Counted from the first letter of the stretch, positions 41,009-55,165 are shown. The stretch is 64,000 bases of DNA from Lonsdalea populi (GCF_015999465.1 NZ_CP065534.1:3720001-3784000), one strand, 5' to 3'. Notes: generated from the letters alone by a model not told the origin. Numbers and translations are program-made.

Positions 41009-41188
41009 TTACTCCTTGCGGTATCGTTTATTGCCTGACCGTCTCTGCGGTATTGGCTGCTGCCGGGAAGACAGGCTGCGTCGCAGCAATCGCGTCTTCC
41101 TGTTCGACAGACACCACAGTTTAGCCAACAGACTCAGCAAAAAACACATAACCATCAAGGTTAAAATCAGAAACACCCCTTTTAACAT
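41009..41188 (-). CDS. Candidate small membrane protein between yihI and hemN
   Basis: A frame of 59 residues that I do not recognise. The N-terminal half is one strong hydrophobic helix (about residues 4-26, FLILTLMVMCFLLSLLAKLW) followed by a basic, Arg-rich tail (RKTRLLRRSL and RRSGNKRYRKE). Its ATG overlaps the yihI TGA by one base (TGATG), and its stop lies eight bases before hemN. That tight packing suggests translation coupled to yihI. In Vibrio and Pasteurellaceae a longer DUF2489 membrane protein stands at this place (from memory), so this may be a shortened remnant or an unrelated small protein. No SD site of its own is needed if coupled. Confidence 0.55.
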   Translation of the reverse strand: MLKGVFLILTLMVMCFLLSLLAKLWCLSNRKTRLLRRSLSSRQQPIPQRRSGNKRYRKE

Positions 41189-41721
41189 CAATGACCGTCT
41201 GTGGGCTGGTTGCGTTTAAGCAACTGCAGCATATCTTCCTGAGGCTTTTCCTCTTCTTCGTCGTCATCCAGCTCGATGCCCAGCAGCTCCATCAGCGCAT
41301 CGATACGGTCGAGTTTCTCGTCGACCCAGGATTGATCTTTCACGGAAAGCGTCTCCCCTTTTTCAAGCAGATCGAGCAGTTCGTCCAGACGCGGATCGTT
41401 TTCCAGCATCTCCAGCTCGGCTTCCGGTGACAGCGTCGCCCGTTGTTCTAGCTCAGGCTCTGCCACGGAAACCACCGGGATTTCATCCGCCGGGGTCAGC
41501 GGGATCTTTTTCTTGCTGCCGATACGCGGATCGACAACTTTTCCCAGTCCGGAAGACGTCTTGTTATCGTTTCCGCCCTGGGCGCGGCTTCCCGCAGCCA
41601 GTCCACGACGTTTTTTCTGACGCTTACGTGCACGAGCTTCGGTATCCAATTCTTCACGGGTTTTTCTTTTGATTTTAGGTTTGGCGGCCTTACCGCCCGG
41701 CCGTTTGAAGGGCTGTTTCAT
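41188..41721 (-). CDS. yihI: Der GTPase activator YihI
   Basis: Protein of 177 residues (169 in E. coli). The N-terminal half is very basic ([20 protein letters not shown] and [14 protein letters not shown]) and the C-terminal half acidic ([10 protein letters not shown]). [29 protein letters not shown] is the conserved central block, which I give only in shortened form here: [20 protein letters not shown]. YihI stimulates the GTPase Der in 50S ribosome assembly. It is divergent from engB, another ribosome assembly GTPase. Confidence 0.93.
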   Translation of the reverse strand: MKQPFKRPGGKAAKPKIKRKTREELDTEARARKRQKKRRGLAAGSRAQGGNDNKTSSGLGKVVDPRIGSKKKIPLTPADEIPVVSVAEPELEQRATLSPEAELEMLENDPRLDELLDLLEKGETLSVKDQSWVDEKLDRIDALMELLGIELDDDEEEEKPQEDMLQLLKRNQPTDGH

Positions 41722-41938
41722 GGTATCGATCTCAGATGATTAAGATTGTAGGGAATTGAGGCGGAATCTAGCAGAAAGCGCACGAATAAAAAAGCACCCA
41801 ACTTCACGGAAGAAGCTTTTATTTTTTCACGATATTACGCTGATGTCGTCAAAGTGACGATACAGATAAAGACCACAGCCACGGCAAGTTACAGGTATAA
41901 TCGCTGAGTAACTATTAATCCAGACAGAGACGAAAATT

Positions 41939-42574
41939 GTGACCCATCAATACAACTACCAGGTGACCCATTTCGTTACCAGTGCCCCGGACATTCGCCA
42001 TTTGCCCGCAGATATCGGTATTGAAGTCGCCTTTGCTGGACGTTCAAACGCCGGAAAGTCCAGTGCTCTTAATACGCTAACCAATCAAAAAAGCCTGGCC
42101 AGAACCAGTAAAACCCCTGGGCGTACTCAGCTCATCAACCTGTTTGAGGTGGTCGACGGCATACGGCTGGTGGACTTGCCCGGCTACGGCTACGCGGAAG
42201 TGCCGGAAGAGATGAAGCGGACATGGCAACGCGCCTTGGGCGAATATCTGCAGAAACGTCAGTGCCTGCAGGGATTGGTGGTGCTGATGGATATCCGCCA
42301 TCCGCTGAAGGATCTTGACCAGCAGATGCTGGAGTGGGCTGTTGCTGCAGAACTGCCGGTGCTGGTTTTGCTGACTAAAGCGGACAAGCTGGCTCAGGGC
42401 GCGCGCAAAGCGCAACTGAACGTGGTGCGTGAAGCCATACTGCCGCTGATGGGCGATATTCAGGTGGAGACCTTCTCGTCTCTGAAAAAGAGCGGCGTTG
42501 ATAAGCTGCGCGAAAAACTGGACAGCTGGTTCAACGGCACCCCCTTCGAAGACTTCCCCGAACAGGGCGAATAA
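41939..42574 (+). CDS. engB: Ribosome biogenesis GTPase EngB (YsxC/YihA)
   Basis: Cytoplasmic GTPase of 211 residues needed for 50S assembly. G1 is [12 protein letters not shown], the switch I region has [12 protein letters not shown]3 is DLPGYGYA, G4 is TKAD and G5 is SSLKKSGV. The start codon is GTG, with [11 protein letters not shown] aligning to the start of E. coli YihA. GAGACGA precedes it. It is divergent from yihI and convergent with spf, the same layout as E. coli, but the sRNA gene csrC that lies between yihI and engB in E. coli is not seen here. Confidence 0.96.
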   Translation: MTHQYNYQVTHFVTSAPDIRHLPADIGIEVAFAGRSNAGKSSALNTLTNQKSLARTSKTPGRTQLINLFEVVDGIRLVDLPGYGYAEVPEEMKRTWQRALGEYLQKRQCLQGLVVLMDIRHPLKDLDQQMLEWAVAAELPVLVLLTKADKLAQGARKAQLNVVREAILPLMGDIQVETFSSLKKSGVDKLREKLDSWFNGTPFEDFPEQGE

Positions 42575-42644
42575 TGCCTGATATCATGGGTTTAATAACC
42601 CATCGAAATTGACAGCCCCGCGTTCAGAATTTCAGCACCCCGAT

Positions 42645-42752
42645 AAAAAACGCCCCGCTCAGAAAACCGAGCGGGGCGGCTAATATTCAGCCAAATCCGA
42701 TTACGTGAAGTAAAAGGTCTGAAAGATAGAACATCTTACCTCTGTACCCTAC
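42645..42752 (-). ncRNA. spf: Spot 42 RNA
   Basis: About 108 bases on the minus strand, nearly identical to E. coli Spot 42 from GTAGGGTACAGAGG through the terminator. The 3' end is a GC-rich stem (GCCCCGCTC and GAGCGGGGC) and T-run. It lies between engB and polA, as in E. coli. It is an Hfq-dependent regulator of sugar-use genes such as galK and is repressed by CRP. The only notable changes are in the terminator loop. Confidence 0.97.
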
Positions 42753-42759
42753 GGCAACA

Positions 42760-42787
42760 ACTCTACCCTATTTTTTTACGGCTACAA
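42760..42787 (-). promoter_or_regulatory. Promoter of spf
   Basis: On the minus strand TTGTAG and TAGAGT with 16 bases between them lie just upstream of the expected 5' end of Spot 42 at 42752. Confidence 0.6.
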
Positions 42788-43031
42788 AGATTTTTTTGTT
42801 GTTTACTTTCACGCATTGCGTAAAGCATCGCCATAAAAGTGGACATCGCCGCATAATCTTGTAGCTTAATTACAAAACGGCCCGTTTTCTGATGAACATG
42901 ACTCAAGTTTGTCAATAGTTATGCTAGATAACATAATGAATTTTGGGCATTAAGTATGCAGAGATTGCCTGCCGCAAGTCATAACAGGGCAGGGCAAATA
43001 GCACCGTTTTAGAAAGAAAAAGGAGGGTGAG

Positions 43032-45818
43032 TTAGTGTGCCTGATCCCAGCTAATACCGGTTCCCACGTCGACACGCAGCGGCACATCCAGCTTCATGCA
43101 TCCTTCCATTAAGGCTTTGATTTTCGCCTTGGATTGCTCCAGCACTGAGTCATGGACTTCAAAGACCAATTCATCGTGAACCTGCATAATCATGGTCACC
43201 AGCGGTTCATCCTGTTGTTGCAGCCAGCCGTCGATGGCAATCATCGCTTTCTTGATGATATCCGCCGCCGTCCCCTGCATCGGCGCATTGATCGCCGCAC
43301 GTTCCGCCGCCTTACGGCTCATGGCATTTCGCGCGTTAATTTCCGGCAGATAAAGGCGTCGACCATCCAGCGTGGAAACATAACCCTGTTCAGCCGCCTG
43401 CTCACGCGTGCGCTCCATATACTCCAGCACGCCCGGATATCGCTCGAAATAGAGATCCATGTATTTCTGAGATTCATTGCGCGGAATATTGAGCTGTCGA
43501 GACAGACCAAAGGCGCTCATGCCGTAAATGAGACCAAAGTTGATCGCCTTGGCGCTGCGTCGCTGCTCGGACGTCACCTTATCCAACGGAGAACCAAACA
43601 CTTCCGCCGCCGTGGCGCGATGAATATCCAATCCCTCAGAGAAGGCCCGCAGCAGTCCGGCATCCCGAGAAAGATGAGCCATGATACGCAATTCGATTTG
43701 TGAATAGTCCGCCGCGACGATGCTGTAGCCTTCGCTGGCGATAAACGCCTGACGGATACGCCGCCCTTCCTCGTTACGCACCGGGATGTTTTGCAGGTTG
43801 GGATCGCTGGAAGACAACCGACCGGTCGCCGTCACCGCCTGATGATAGGACGTGTGTACCCTTCCCGTCAGCGGATTGATCATCACCGGCAGCTTATCCG
43901 TATAGGTAGATTTCAGCTTCGCCAAGCCGCGATACTCCAGAATCAGCTTCGGCAACGGATAGTCCAACGCCAGTTCCGCCAGCACTTCTTCGTTGGTGGA
44001 AGGCGCCCCTTTCGGGGTTTTCTTCCTGATGGGTAGCTGCAGCTTTTCATACAGAATGTGCTGCAACTGTTTGGTAGAAGAGAGATTGAAAGGCTCGCCA
44101 GCCAGTTCATGAACTTCAACTTCAAGCTCCGCCAGTCGCTTCGTCAACTCTTTGGAGTGCTCGGCAAGAATGCTGGCGTCAATCAATACGCCGTTGCGTT
44201 CCATACGCGACAAAATCGGCACCAGCGGCATATCGATATTGTCGAAAACGTTTCGTAGCTCAGGCTCTTTTTCCAGCTTTTCCCACAGCGTCTGGTGCAA
44301 ATGCAGCGTGACATCGGCATCTTCCGCCGCATACACCGCCGCCTGTTCCAACGGGATTTGATTAAAGGTAAGCTGATTTTTGCCTTTGCCAGCAATCTCT
44401 TCAAACGAGATGGTTTTATGCTGCAGGTAGCGTGATGCCATGCTGTCCATATCGTGACGGCCGCCCACACTGTCCAGCACATAAGATTCCAGCATCGTGT
44501 CGAACGCCATTCCCTGCAACTCAATGTTGTAGCGGGCCAGCACGCCGCGATCGTACTTCAGATTCTGACCGACTTTCAGTACGGCAGGATCTTCCAGCAG
44601 CGGCTTGAGCAGTTCTAACGCTCTGTCGCACGTCATCTGTGCCGGGGCATCCAAATAGTCGTGACCCAACGGCAGATAGGCGGCCTCGCCCGGCTTATCG
44701 GAGAACGAGATGCCGACCAAATTGGCGCTCAGCGTATCCAGACTGTCGGTTTCCGTATCGAACGCAAAAACGTCGGCTGACTTCAGACGGTTAATCCACG
44801 TATCAAGCGTCTTTTCATCCAGAATGATGACGTAGCCTTCCTGCGATAGAGTGCTCTCAACCGCAGGCGCACTTTTTTCTTCTATCACGAGTTTATTTTG
44901 TGCCGCAACCGGGCTCTTTTTGCCCTGCAACCAGATTCCCGATTCCAGTTCAATCTGCCAACGCCGGAACTCATAATGCCTGAACAGCTCACTCAGCTCG
45001 TCCACTTGCGGCTCGGTGACCGCCAGCTGTTCGCAGCTCAGCTCCAGCTCAACATCGGTTTTGATCGTAGCCAACTGGTAAGAGAGGTAAGCCACCTCTT
45101 TATGCTGTTCCAGTTTAGCCGCCATGGTTTTAGCGCCGCGGAAGGAAAGATCGGCGATTTTATCCAGATTGGCGTACAGCATATCTAAACCGCCCAGTCC
45201 CTGTAACAGCGCCTGCGCCGTTTTCTCGCCAATGCCCGGCACGCCGGGAATGTTATCGGAAGCGTCGCCCATCAGCGCGAGGAAATCGATGATCAGCTCC
45301 GGCGGGATACCATATTTGTCGCACACCTCCTGAGGACCCAGGATAGCGTTGTTCATGGTGTTAATCAGGGTGATATTGGGCGTTACCAACTGCGCCATAT
45401 CTTTATCACCGGTGCTGATCAGAACCGGCGTCGACTTCAACTCCGCCTGCTGCGCCAGCGTGCCGATGACATCGTCCGCTTCTACGCCGGAAACCGCTAA
45501 CAACGGCAGGCCCATCGCCCTGACCATTTTGTGCAACGGCTCGATCTGAGCCCGCAGGTCATCCGGCATCGGGGGTCGGTGAGATTTGTAATGTTCAAAC
45601 AGCTCATCGCGAAAGGTTTTTCCTTTCGCATCAAACACAACCGCAACGTGGCTGGGATGATATTGAAGTAACAGGCTGCGCAGCATGTTTAGCACACCAT
45701 ACATCGCCCCGGTAGGTTCGCCCGCACTGTTCGTCAGCGGGGGGAAAGCGTGATAGGCGCGGTACAAGTAAGAGGAACCGTCGACGAGAATTAAAGGGTT
45801 GTCTGCTATTTGAGCCAT
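43032..45818 (-). CDS. polA: DNA polymerase I
   Basis: Repair and Okazaki-fragment polymerase of 928 residues, identical in length to E. coli. The 5'-3' exonuclease domain begins with [16 protein letters not shown]. The proofreading domain has [12 protein letters not shown] with the metal ligands Asp and Glu. The polymerase domain has motif A DYSQIELR, motif B with [16 protein letters not shown], and motif [11 protein letters not shown]. The start at 45818 (MAQIADN) follows E. coli; the longer frame from 45830 is not supported. It is downstream of a 368-base non-coding region that contains a perfect DnaA box at 45934. Confidence 0.98.
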   Translation of the reverse strand: MAQIADNPLILVDGSSYLYRAYHAFPPLTNSAGEPTGAMYGVLNMLRSLLLQYHPSHVAVVFDAKGKTFRDELFEHYKSHRPPMPDDLRAQIEPLHKMVRAMGLPLLAVSGVEADDVIGTLAQQAELKSTPVLISTGDKDMAQLVTPNITLINTMNNAILGPQEVCDKYGIPPELIIDFLALMGDASDNIPGVPGIGEKTAQALLQGLGGLDMLYANLDKIADLSFRGAKTMAAKLEQHKEVAYLSYQLATIKTDVELELSCEQLAVTEPQVDELSELFRHYEFRRWQIELESGIWLQGKKSPVAAQNKLVIEEKSAPAVESTLSQEGYVIILDEKTLDTWINRLKSADVFAFDTETDSLDTLSANLVGISFSDKPGEAAYLPLGHDYLDAPAQMTCDRALELLKPLLEDPAVLKVGQNLKYDRGVLARYNIELQGMAFDTMLESYVLDSVGGRHDMDSMASRYLQHKTISFEEIAGKGKNQLTFNQIPLEQAAVYAAEDADVTLHLHQTLWEKLEKEPELRNVFDNIDMPLVPILSRMERNGVLIDASILAEHSKELTKRLAELEVEVHELAGEPFNLSSTKQLQHILYEKLQLPIRKKTPKGAPSTNEEVLAELALDYPLPKLILEYRGLAKLKSTYTDKLPVMINPLTGRVHTSYHQAVTATGRLSSSDPNLQNIPVRNEEGRRIRQAFIASEGYSIVAADYSQIELRIMAHLSRDAGLLRAFSEGLDIHRATAAEVFGSPLDKVTSEQRRSAKAINFGLIYGMSAFGLSRQLNIPRNESQKYMDLYFERYPGVLEYMERTREQAAEQGYVSTLDGRRLYLPEINARNAMSRKAAERAAINAPMQGTAADIIKKAMIAIDGWLQQQDEPLVTMIMQVHDELVFEVHDSVLEQSKAKIKALMEGCMKLDVPLRVDVGTGISWDQAH

Positions 45819-46142
45819 AATCTGTTTCAATTGTTATTTCCAGCCATCGTATAAGCATGCCATAGGTGGCAGGAAGAGACGAATAATAACGCGTAAAGAC
45901 GGCGGCGCCTTCGTAATGTATCGCAGAACCCCCTGTGGATAAGTTTGTGTGTAGAAATACTTAAATAATTAACAGGAGAATAAATATCACAAAGGGGTAA
46001 TTAAATTTTCAAGTAAAATCAGTTAAATGAGATAAAAAACCGTCTTTACTGGTCGTTGATGGTAAACATAAGATTTGTGGATACCTATGAAATGAAAATA
46101 CACTTTCACCAAGTCATTTTCCAAGGAAGATTCGCTTTCAGA
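45819..46142. other. Intergenic region between polA and dsbA
   Basis: No gene seen. In E. coli yihF and yihG lie here; both are missing. The region contains the polA promoter and the DnaA box at 45934-45942, and is AT-rich from 45950 to 46110. Confidence 0.55.
45934..45942 (+). promoter_or_regulatory. Perfect DnaA box upstream of polA
   Basis: TGTGGATAA is the exact complement of the consensus TTATCCACA. It lies about 116 bases upstream of the polA start. A one-mismatch copy (TGTGGATAC) lies at 46076-46084. By chance alone a nine-base match is not rare, so function is inference. Confidence 0.4.
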
Positions 46143-46180
46143 AAAATCGACGCCACACGGCTCTCACCGCATGGCGTCGG
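46143..46180 (-). terminator. Terminator of dsbA
   Basis: GACGCCA and TGGCGTC arms with an internal CGG/CCG pair form the stem, followed on the minus strand by GATTTTT, close to the dsbA stop codon. Confidence 0.85.
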
Positions 46181-46186
46181 CTTACA

Positions 46187-46810
46187 TTACTTTTTAGAGA
46201 TTAGGAATTTCACGACTTCAGTATATTGCTGGACGTAAACGTCCATTGAGCTGGTATCCAGACCGTCATTCTTAACCATATATTTTCCGTTCACAAACAG
46301 AGCCGGAACACCGCGCAGCTGCAAATCCGCCGCCGCTTTGGCCTGCTGTACCACCAGGGATTTTACGACGAAGCTGTTAAGCGCGCTGTCGTAATCTTCG
46401 CCTTTAACACCCGCAGAAATGAAGATTTTGCGGATATCTTCCGGTTTCTGGACCGTCTGATTTTTCTGTACCGCATCAAACATGAGCGGGCTGATTTTAT
46501 CTTCAACGCCCAGAGCGATAGCGACGGCCCACGCTTCCGTCAGGTTTTTGCCTAAAGGTCCCAGGAAATCCACGTGATACTTAACCATCTTGGTGCCAGC
46601 CGGCAACGTTTTCTTTATCGCGTCAGGGATCTGATAAATCTGGGAAAACTGATAGCAGTGCGGGCAATAAAAAGAGAAAAACTCCAGCACCTGTGGTTCC
46701 TGCGTTGCAGGCTTATCCAGCGTAACAAACTGTTTCCCCTCGCTGAAATCTGCTGCGGAGGCACTGAACGCCATGATGACACCAATCAATGTTAGCCATA
46801 CTTTCTTCAT
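46187..46810 (-). CDS. dsbA: Periplasmic thiol:disulfide oxidase DsbA
   Basis: Precursor of 207 residues. A signal peptide ([19 protein letters not shown]) precedes the thioredoxin fold with the active site CPHC in FYCPHCYQF, and the cis-Pro loop [11 protein letters not shown]. It introduces disulfide bonds in exported proteins and is reoxidised by DsbB. EptB, encoded in this window, has Cys pairs that could be substrates. It follows srkA by 22 bases in the yihD-srkA-dsbA operon, as in E. coli. Confidence 0.97.
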   Translation of the reverse strand: MKKVWLTLIGVIMAFSASAADFSEGKQFVTLDKPATQEPQVLEFFSFYCPHCYQFSQIYQIPDAIKKTLPAGTKMVKYHVDFLGPLGKNLTEAWAVAIALGVEDKISPLMFDAVQKNQTVQKPEDIRKIFISAGVKGEDYDSALNSFVVKSLVVQQAKAAADLQLRGVPALFVNGKYMVKNDGLDTSSMDVYVQQYTEVVKFLISKK

Positions 46811-46832
46811 ATCACTCTTTTCTCCGTTAACT

Positions 46833-47819
46833 TTAGTACATCGGCGTCAGCTGCAAAGGCGGTTCCTGCAACAGCTTAACCTGCTCGACAAAGGTGGAGG
46901 CCTGTTTCGACCAGAAGTCGGCATCCTGCATCCAGGGAAAACTCCTTGGAAACGCAGGATCCTGCCAACGTCGGGCAACCCAAGCCAGATAGTGAATCAT
47001 TCTCATCGCCCGCAGCGGTTCGATGAGCGCCAGTTCCTTCTCTTCGAAAGAAGAAAACTCGCTGTAAGCTTCCAACAGTATATCCAGCTGGATTCGTTGC
47101 TCGCGTCGCTCGCCATGCAGAAGCATCCACAAATCCTGAATGGAGGGACCGTTACGGGCATCATCCAAATCGACGAACAAGGGGCCATCGCGCCACAGAA
47201 TGTTGCCGGGGTGGCAATCTCCGTGCAGGCGGGCAGACGCCCAGTCGTCATGCCAGCAGCGCTTCACTTCCTGAATCAAGCGATCGGTCGCGTTCAGAAA
47301 AGTTTCCCGCAGCGAAGCCGGTATCAAAGCGCATCGGGATAGCTCATCAAACGGCTCATGCAGATACTCCTGTAGGCCGATAGTCGGCCGCACGACGAAA
47401 TCACGCTTACGGCCAGTTTGATGAATGCGTCCCAAATAACGACCGACCCCTTCCAGTTGATCGTCGTTATCTATTTCATACTGCCTTCCTCCTACGCTTG
47501 GAAAGACGGTAAAGAAAAAGCCGTTATGCTCATGCAAGGTTTTCCCCTGCAGCGCCAAAGGAGCAACGACCGGCACTTCATCCTGCGCCAGTTCAGCGGC
47601 AAACTGATGCTCTTCGGCGATTTGAGCCTTGATCCAGCGCTGAGGACGATAAAATTTAACCACGTAACGCCGGCGATCTTCATCACTGAGCTGGTATACC
47701 CGGTTTTCGTAGCTATTCAGCGCGATTAATCCGGAGTCTACGCGGACGCCCGCAGACCATAGCGCATCCATGATGACGTCGGGCGATAGCGTATGAAAAT
47801 TGAAAACAGCATCATGCAT
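46833..47819 (-). CDS. srkA: Stress response kinase A (SrkA/YihE)
   Basis: Protein kinase of the aminoglycoside phosphotransferase fold, 328 residues, as in E. coli. Catalytic motifs are [13 protein letters not shown] (Asp in the Brenner motif) and [12 protein letters not shown] (metal ligand). The early part, [27 protein letters not shown], carries the ATP-binding lysine. It is a Ser/Thr kinase that counters programmed death under stress and is linked to the Cpx response. The start at 47819 ([11 protein letters not shown]) follows E. coli; the frame extends 40 codons upstream without support. Confidence 0.95.
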   Translation of the reverse strand: MHDAVFNFHTLSPDVIMDALWSAGVRVDSGLIALNSYENRVYQLSDEDRRRYVVKFYRPQRWIKAQIAEEHQFAAELAQDEVPVVAPLALQGKTLHEHNGFFFTVFPSVGGRQYEIDNDDQLEGVGRYLGRIHQTGRKRDFVVRPTIGLQEYLHEPFDELSRCALIPASLRETFLNATDRLIQEVKRCWHDDWASARLHGDCHPGNILWRDGPLFVDLDDARNGPSIQDLWMLLHGERREQRIQLDILLEAYSEFSSFEEKELALIEPLRAMRMIHYLAWVARRWQDPAFPRSFPWMQDADFWSKQASTFVEQVKLLQEPPLQLTPMY

Positions 47820-47883
47820 TGCGTTTAACGCTCCAGTTGCAAAAAGGCGTACCCGCGCATCGACGCGAAAAACAAGCTTTTCA

Positions 47884-48153
47884 TTAGTCTTTGATGACTC
47901 CGCGGGCCCGCAGGATCGCCGTTTTGAAATCAACTTCAAAATCTTTCTGCAACCCAGGGATCGGTTGCTCCTGGTTAGAGCCGCGCATTTTTAAATGGTA
48001 GATAAGGATATCATCAGTCAGATCGACTAGCGCCCCCTCAAACCCTGCTTCCTGTGCAAGTTTTTGTAAAAATTCCATCAAATTCAAATCGGGCTCCAGC
48101 TGCCAGGCCGGGTGCAACAGTTCAACTAACTCATTCACGCGATGACATTTCAT
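47884..48153 (-). CDS. yihD: YihD, DUF1040 protein
   Basis: Small cytoplasmic protein of 89 residues, the E. coli length, beginning [18 protein letters not shown]. Its function is unknown. It is first in the yihD-srkA-dsbA operon and divergent from mobA, as in E. coli. No catalytic motif is recognisable. In E. coli the operon responds to the CpxR envelope-stress regulator; I did not find a clear Cpx box. Confidence 0.93.
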   Translation of the reverse strand: MKCHRVNELVELLHPAWQLEPDLNLMEFLQKLAQEAGFEGALVDLTDDILIYHLKMRGSNQEQPIPGLQKDFEVDFKTAILRARGVIKD

Positions 48154-48267
48154 GGTCGGTTCTCCATACTCAATTCGAATAGTAGTGTACTTAGTATGAG
48201 GAAAGCGCTTGGCGTTATGCCGTTGCTTTCACTCAGTCAGCATCATTTATATTTAGGTCGAAACATT

Positions 48268-48846
48268 ATGATCACGGGAATTATTCTAGCTGGCGGACAA
48301 TCCTCACGGATGGGTGGTCACGACAAAGGTCTGCTCCTGTTGGATGGCATACCGCTGTATCGACACGTTTTAACACGGCTGGCAAGCCAGGTGGATAACC
48401 TACTTATTAATACCAACCGTCATCATGAACGTTACCAGCAAAGCGGTTATCCGGCGATCGGTGATATAAACCGCCAGTTTGCCGGACCTTTAGCGGGGAT
48501 GTATACAGGGTTGACCATTATGGAGACCGAATGGGCGCTTTTTGCTCCCTGTGATATGCCAGCGTTACCGTTGAATCTCGTCTCTCGCTTACAACAGCAC
48601 ATCGGTCTTCATCCTGCGGCCTATGCGACTGACGGCGAACGCGACCATCCGGCGTTACTTCTCATCAATAAAAGCCAGACCCAAGCGCTTAAGGCCTTCC
48701 TGTCCAAGGGCGACCGCAAACTAATGCTGTTTCTCAAACACATTGATGCTCAGCCCGTATCGTTCAGCGAACAACCTCAGGCATTTCGAAATCTTAATAC
48801 GCCAGAAGAACTTACTGAGTGGCGAGAGGAGAGAAAACATGACTAG
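48268..48846 (+). CDS. mobA: Molybdenum cofactor guanylyltransferase MobA
   Basis: Cytoplasmic enzyme of 192 residues (194 in E. coli). It joins GMP to Mo-molybdopterin to form the bis-MGD cofactor. The GTP-binding loop LAGGQSSRMGGHDKG is diagnostic, followed by APCDMPALP with the metal-binding Asp. The start at 48268 (MITGIILAGG) is the usual one; the frame extends upstream through yihD's promoter without support. It overlaps mobB by 8 bases. Confidence 0.97.
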   Translation: MITGIILAGGQSSRMGGHDKGLLLLDGIPLYRHVLTRLASQVDNLLINTNRHHERYQQSGYPAIGDINRQFAGPLAGMYTGLTIMETEWALFAPCDMPALPLNLVSRLQQHIGLHPAAYATDGERDHPALLLINKSQTQALKAFLSKGDRKLMLFLKHIDAQPVSFSEQPQAFRNLNTPEELTEWREERKHD

Positions 48847-49351
48847 CACGGTGCCGCTTCTGGTGGTCGCCGCATACAGTGGTACAGGAAAAACGACGTT
48901 GTTAACGCAGTTAATCCCCTTGATCCAAGAATCCGGCATTCGCGTCGGCATGATTAAACATACTCACCACGAGATGGATATCGATACACCGGGCAAAGAT
49001 AGCTATCGTCTCCGCAAAGCGGGTGCTGAGCAGACGCTGGTCGCCAGCGCCAAACGCTGGGCATTGATGACGGAAACACCGGATCAGTCGGAACCCGATA
49101 TTGCGTGGCTGGCTGGCAGAATGGATCTCACAAAGCTCGATCTAGTGCTAGTCGAAGGCTTTCACCACGAGAAAATCCCAAAAATTATTCTGTATCGGCA
49201 GGAGACAGGCTATAACGTGGCTGACTTGATCGATGAAAACACTCTGGCGATCGCCAGCGATGTTCCGTTAAACGTCTCAGTTCCCCAACTCGATCTCAAT
49301 TATCCTCCCGCCATAGCCGCATTTATATGCCAATGGCTTGAAGCCCAGTAG
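48839..49351 (+). CDS. mobB: Molybdopterin-guanine dinucleotide biosynthesis adapter MobB
   Basis: GTP-binding protein of 170 residues (175 in E. coli). The P-loop is AAYSGTGKTTLLT near the N terminus, and the family motif KHTHHEMDIDTPGKDS with the conserved RKAGAEQTLVAS follows. It is not essential for bis-MGD formation but assists MobA. The start at 48839 lies within the mobA end (eight-base overlap) and has GAGAGGAGAG upstream. It is the last gene before the rRNA operon. Confidence 0.95.
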   Translation: MTSTVPLLVVAAYSGTGKTTLLTQLIPLIQESGIRVGMIKHTHHEMDIDTPGKDSYRLRKAGAEQTLVASAKRWALMTETPDQSEPDIAWLAGRMDLTKLDLVLVEGFHHEKIPKIILYRQETGYNVADLIDENTLAIASDVPLNVSVPQLDLNYPPAIAAFICQWLEAQ

Positions 49352-49353
49352 TC

Positions 49354-49497
49354 ATGGACCGGCATCATCCGGCTTACATTCACCGTATGGCGACCTTTTC
49401 CCTGGTCGGCGCTTCTCGCGACGCCTCATTGACGCTGCCGGATCATCGTCGGATGGGCGTGTCGCCGGTTGTCGCGTCGCTCAGAGCGATAGGATAA
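49354..49497 (+). CDS. Short open reading frame directly after mobB (doubtful)
   Basis: A frame of 47 codons starts with ATG three bases after the mobB TAG and would be coupled to it. The translation begins MDRHHPAYIHRMATFS and ends VVASLRAIG. I do not recognise it and there is no clear ribosome site. It could be real or chance. Confidence 0.2.
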   Translation: MDRHHPAYIHRMATFSLVGASRDASLTLPDHRRMGVSPVVASLRAIG

Positions 49498-49690
49498 GTA
49501 CAGGGTCAGGCTCAGCGAAAGCGCAGAAAGCCAAGGAGAGAAAAAGAGTCGGGAGTTTCACGCTGACGCGAAATCATGGGCGACCGTGCTCTCAGGTGCA
49601 ACAGCCTCAGCATTTTAGGGGGACATAGTCTGGTCTGGCGTGGGCCGCAGGCTCTGAGTGATTTGCCGGCCGTTTTCACCGCCCCAACGC
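49498..49690. other. Intergenic region between mobB and the 5S gene
   Basis: No gene or RNA recognised. It is the downstream flank of the rRNA operon. Frames in it do not resemble proteins. Confidence 0.5.
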
Positions 49691-49715
49691 AAAAACCCCC
49701 AGCTCTCGCTGAGGG
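49691..49715 (-). terminator. Terminator of the rRNA operon
   Basis: On the minus strand CCCTCAGC-GAGA-GCTGGGGG is followed by a five-T run, about 15 bases past the 5S gene. Confidence 0.85.
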
Positions 49716-49730
49716 TCTCTACTTTAATTA

Positions 49731-49850
49731 ATGCCTGGCAGTTCCCTACTCTCGCATGGGGAGACCCCACACTACCATCGGCGCTACGGCGTTTCACTGC
49801 TGAGTTCGGCATGGGGTCAGGTGGGACCACCGCGCTATCGCCGCCAGGCA
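49731..49850 (-). rRNA. rrf: 5S ribosomal RNA
   Basis: 120 bases, starting TGCCTGGCGG and ending GCCAGGCAT, almost identical to E. coli 5S rRNA. It is last in the rRNA operon. Confidence 0.98.
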
Positions 49851-49958
49851 AATTCTGTTTCATTCCAATCGTTACACACGCTCTCCGTGCAACCACCAGA
49901 ACCAATCTGCAAACAAGCTGAACTTCTTCTCGTCTCTCTAAAACACCTTCGGTGTTGT

Positions 49959-52865
<2,907 letters not shown>

Positions 52866-53005
52866 TCACAACCCGAAGGTGTCTCGTAAGACACCCTTCA
52901 CGCTGCGATTATTTGAGAGACTCTGACGCAACCAAATCACCGCTCAATACTGCACGCAGAGAGATGTTCAGCCGCATCGTTTCAAATTTCAGCTTGTTCC
53001 AGATT

Positions 53006-53017
53006 GTTAAAGAGCAA
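53006..53017 (-). promoter_or_regulatory. BoxA antitermination site in the 16S-23S spacer
   Basis: On the minus strand TGCTCTTTAACA, the exact boxA sequence bound by NusB-NusE in rRNA antitermination, lies between tRNA-Glu and 23S rRNA. Confidence 0.85.
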
Positions 53018-53089
53018 TATCTTAAACACGACTCGTTAAAGTCATCTTTAAGATATTCAGGTGATAATGCCTTTCACTCATTATCGGTA

Positions 53090-53165
53090 TGGCGTCCCCA
53101 AGGGGATTCGAACCCCTGTTACCGCCGTGAAAGGGCGGTGTCCTAGGCCTCTAGACGATGGGGAC
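53090..53165 (-). tRNA. tRNA-Glu (anticodon TTC)
   Basis: 76-base tRNA with encoded CCA in the 16S-23S spacer. The acceptor arm is GTCCCC/GGGGAC, the anticodon arm CCGCCCTTTCACGGCGG with TTC, and the T arm GGTTCGAATCC. One tRNA in the spacer makes it the rrnB/C/E/G type of operon. Confidence 0.97.
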
Positions 53166-53302
53166 ACGAAATCCGACTCAACCCTCAGGCTCAATCGTTC
53201 CGCATCAGCATGAGTCAGAGACTCATCATCAACAGGTGCGCTTTTGCTCTTGCTTCTTCATCAGACAATCTGTGTGAGCACTTCACTAGCACTTCACTTC
53301 GG

Positions 53303-54844
<1,542 letters not shown>

Positions 54845-54991
54845 AAAAGCTTGATTTGCTAACTTAATAGCGATGCTCAAAGAATTTTACTGTTGATTCG
54901 TAATGAATTAACTGTTGTTCACTCTTCAAGACTTTTTCGTATCTTTTGCGATAGTGTCTTGTGAGTGCCCACACAGATTGTCTGATTATAT

Positions 54992-55002
54992 TGTTAAAGA
55001 GC
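54992..55002 (-). promoter_or_regulatory. BoxA antitermination site in the rRNA leader
   Basis: GCTCTTTAACA on the minus strand, about 150 bases before 16S rRNA, is the leader boxA. Confidence 0.85.
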
Positions 55003-55040
55003 GTTTCGTTTCCGCCTAAGCGGCTAACGTGAGGCCGCGT

Positions 55041-55068
55041 ATATTACGCTTACCTCGTTCAGAGTCAA
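55041..55068 (-). promoter_or_regulatory. rRNA promoter P2
   Basis: TTGACT and TAATAT separated by 16 bases on the minus strand, the second of the tandem rrn promoters. Confidence 0.85.
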
Positions 55069-55137
55069 CGACTTTCTTCGTCTTTCTCCGACTGTCACCG
55101 CGCCGCGTTGTCCGCTTCGCCGTGTCAGTGGGAGCGC

Positions 55138-55165
55138 ATTATAGGGCGTTATTTCGGGCTGACAA
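55138..55165 (-). promoter_or_regulatory. rRNA promoter P1
   Basis: TTGTCA and a perfect TATAAT with 16 bases between, then the GC-rich discriminator GCGCTCCC, as in E. coli rrnB P1. An AT-rich UP element (55167-55190) follows upstream. The GC-rich discriminator is the feature inhibited by ppGpp and DksA. Confidence 0.93.

Noticed and set aside
41787-41823. Hairpin with a T-rich end as a possible sRNA or terminator
   Set aside because: The stem (AAAAAGC with GCTTTT and an inner CTTC/GAAG) is weak and AT-rich, and no promoter upstream was convincing.
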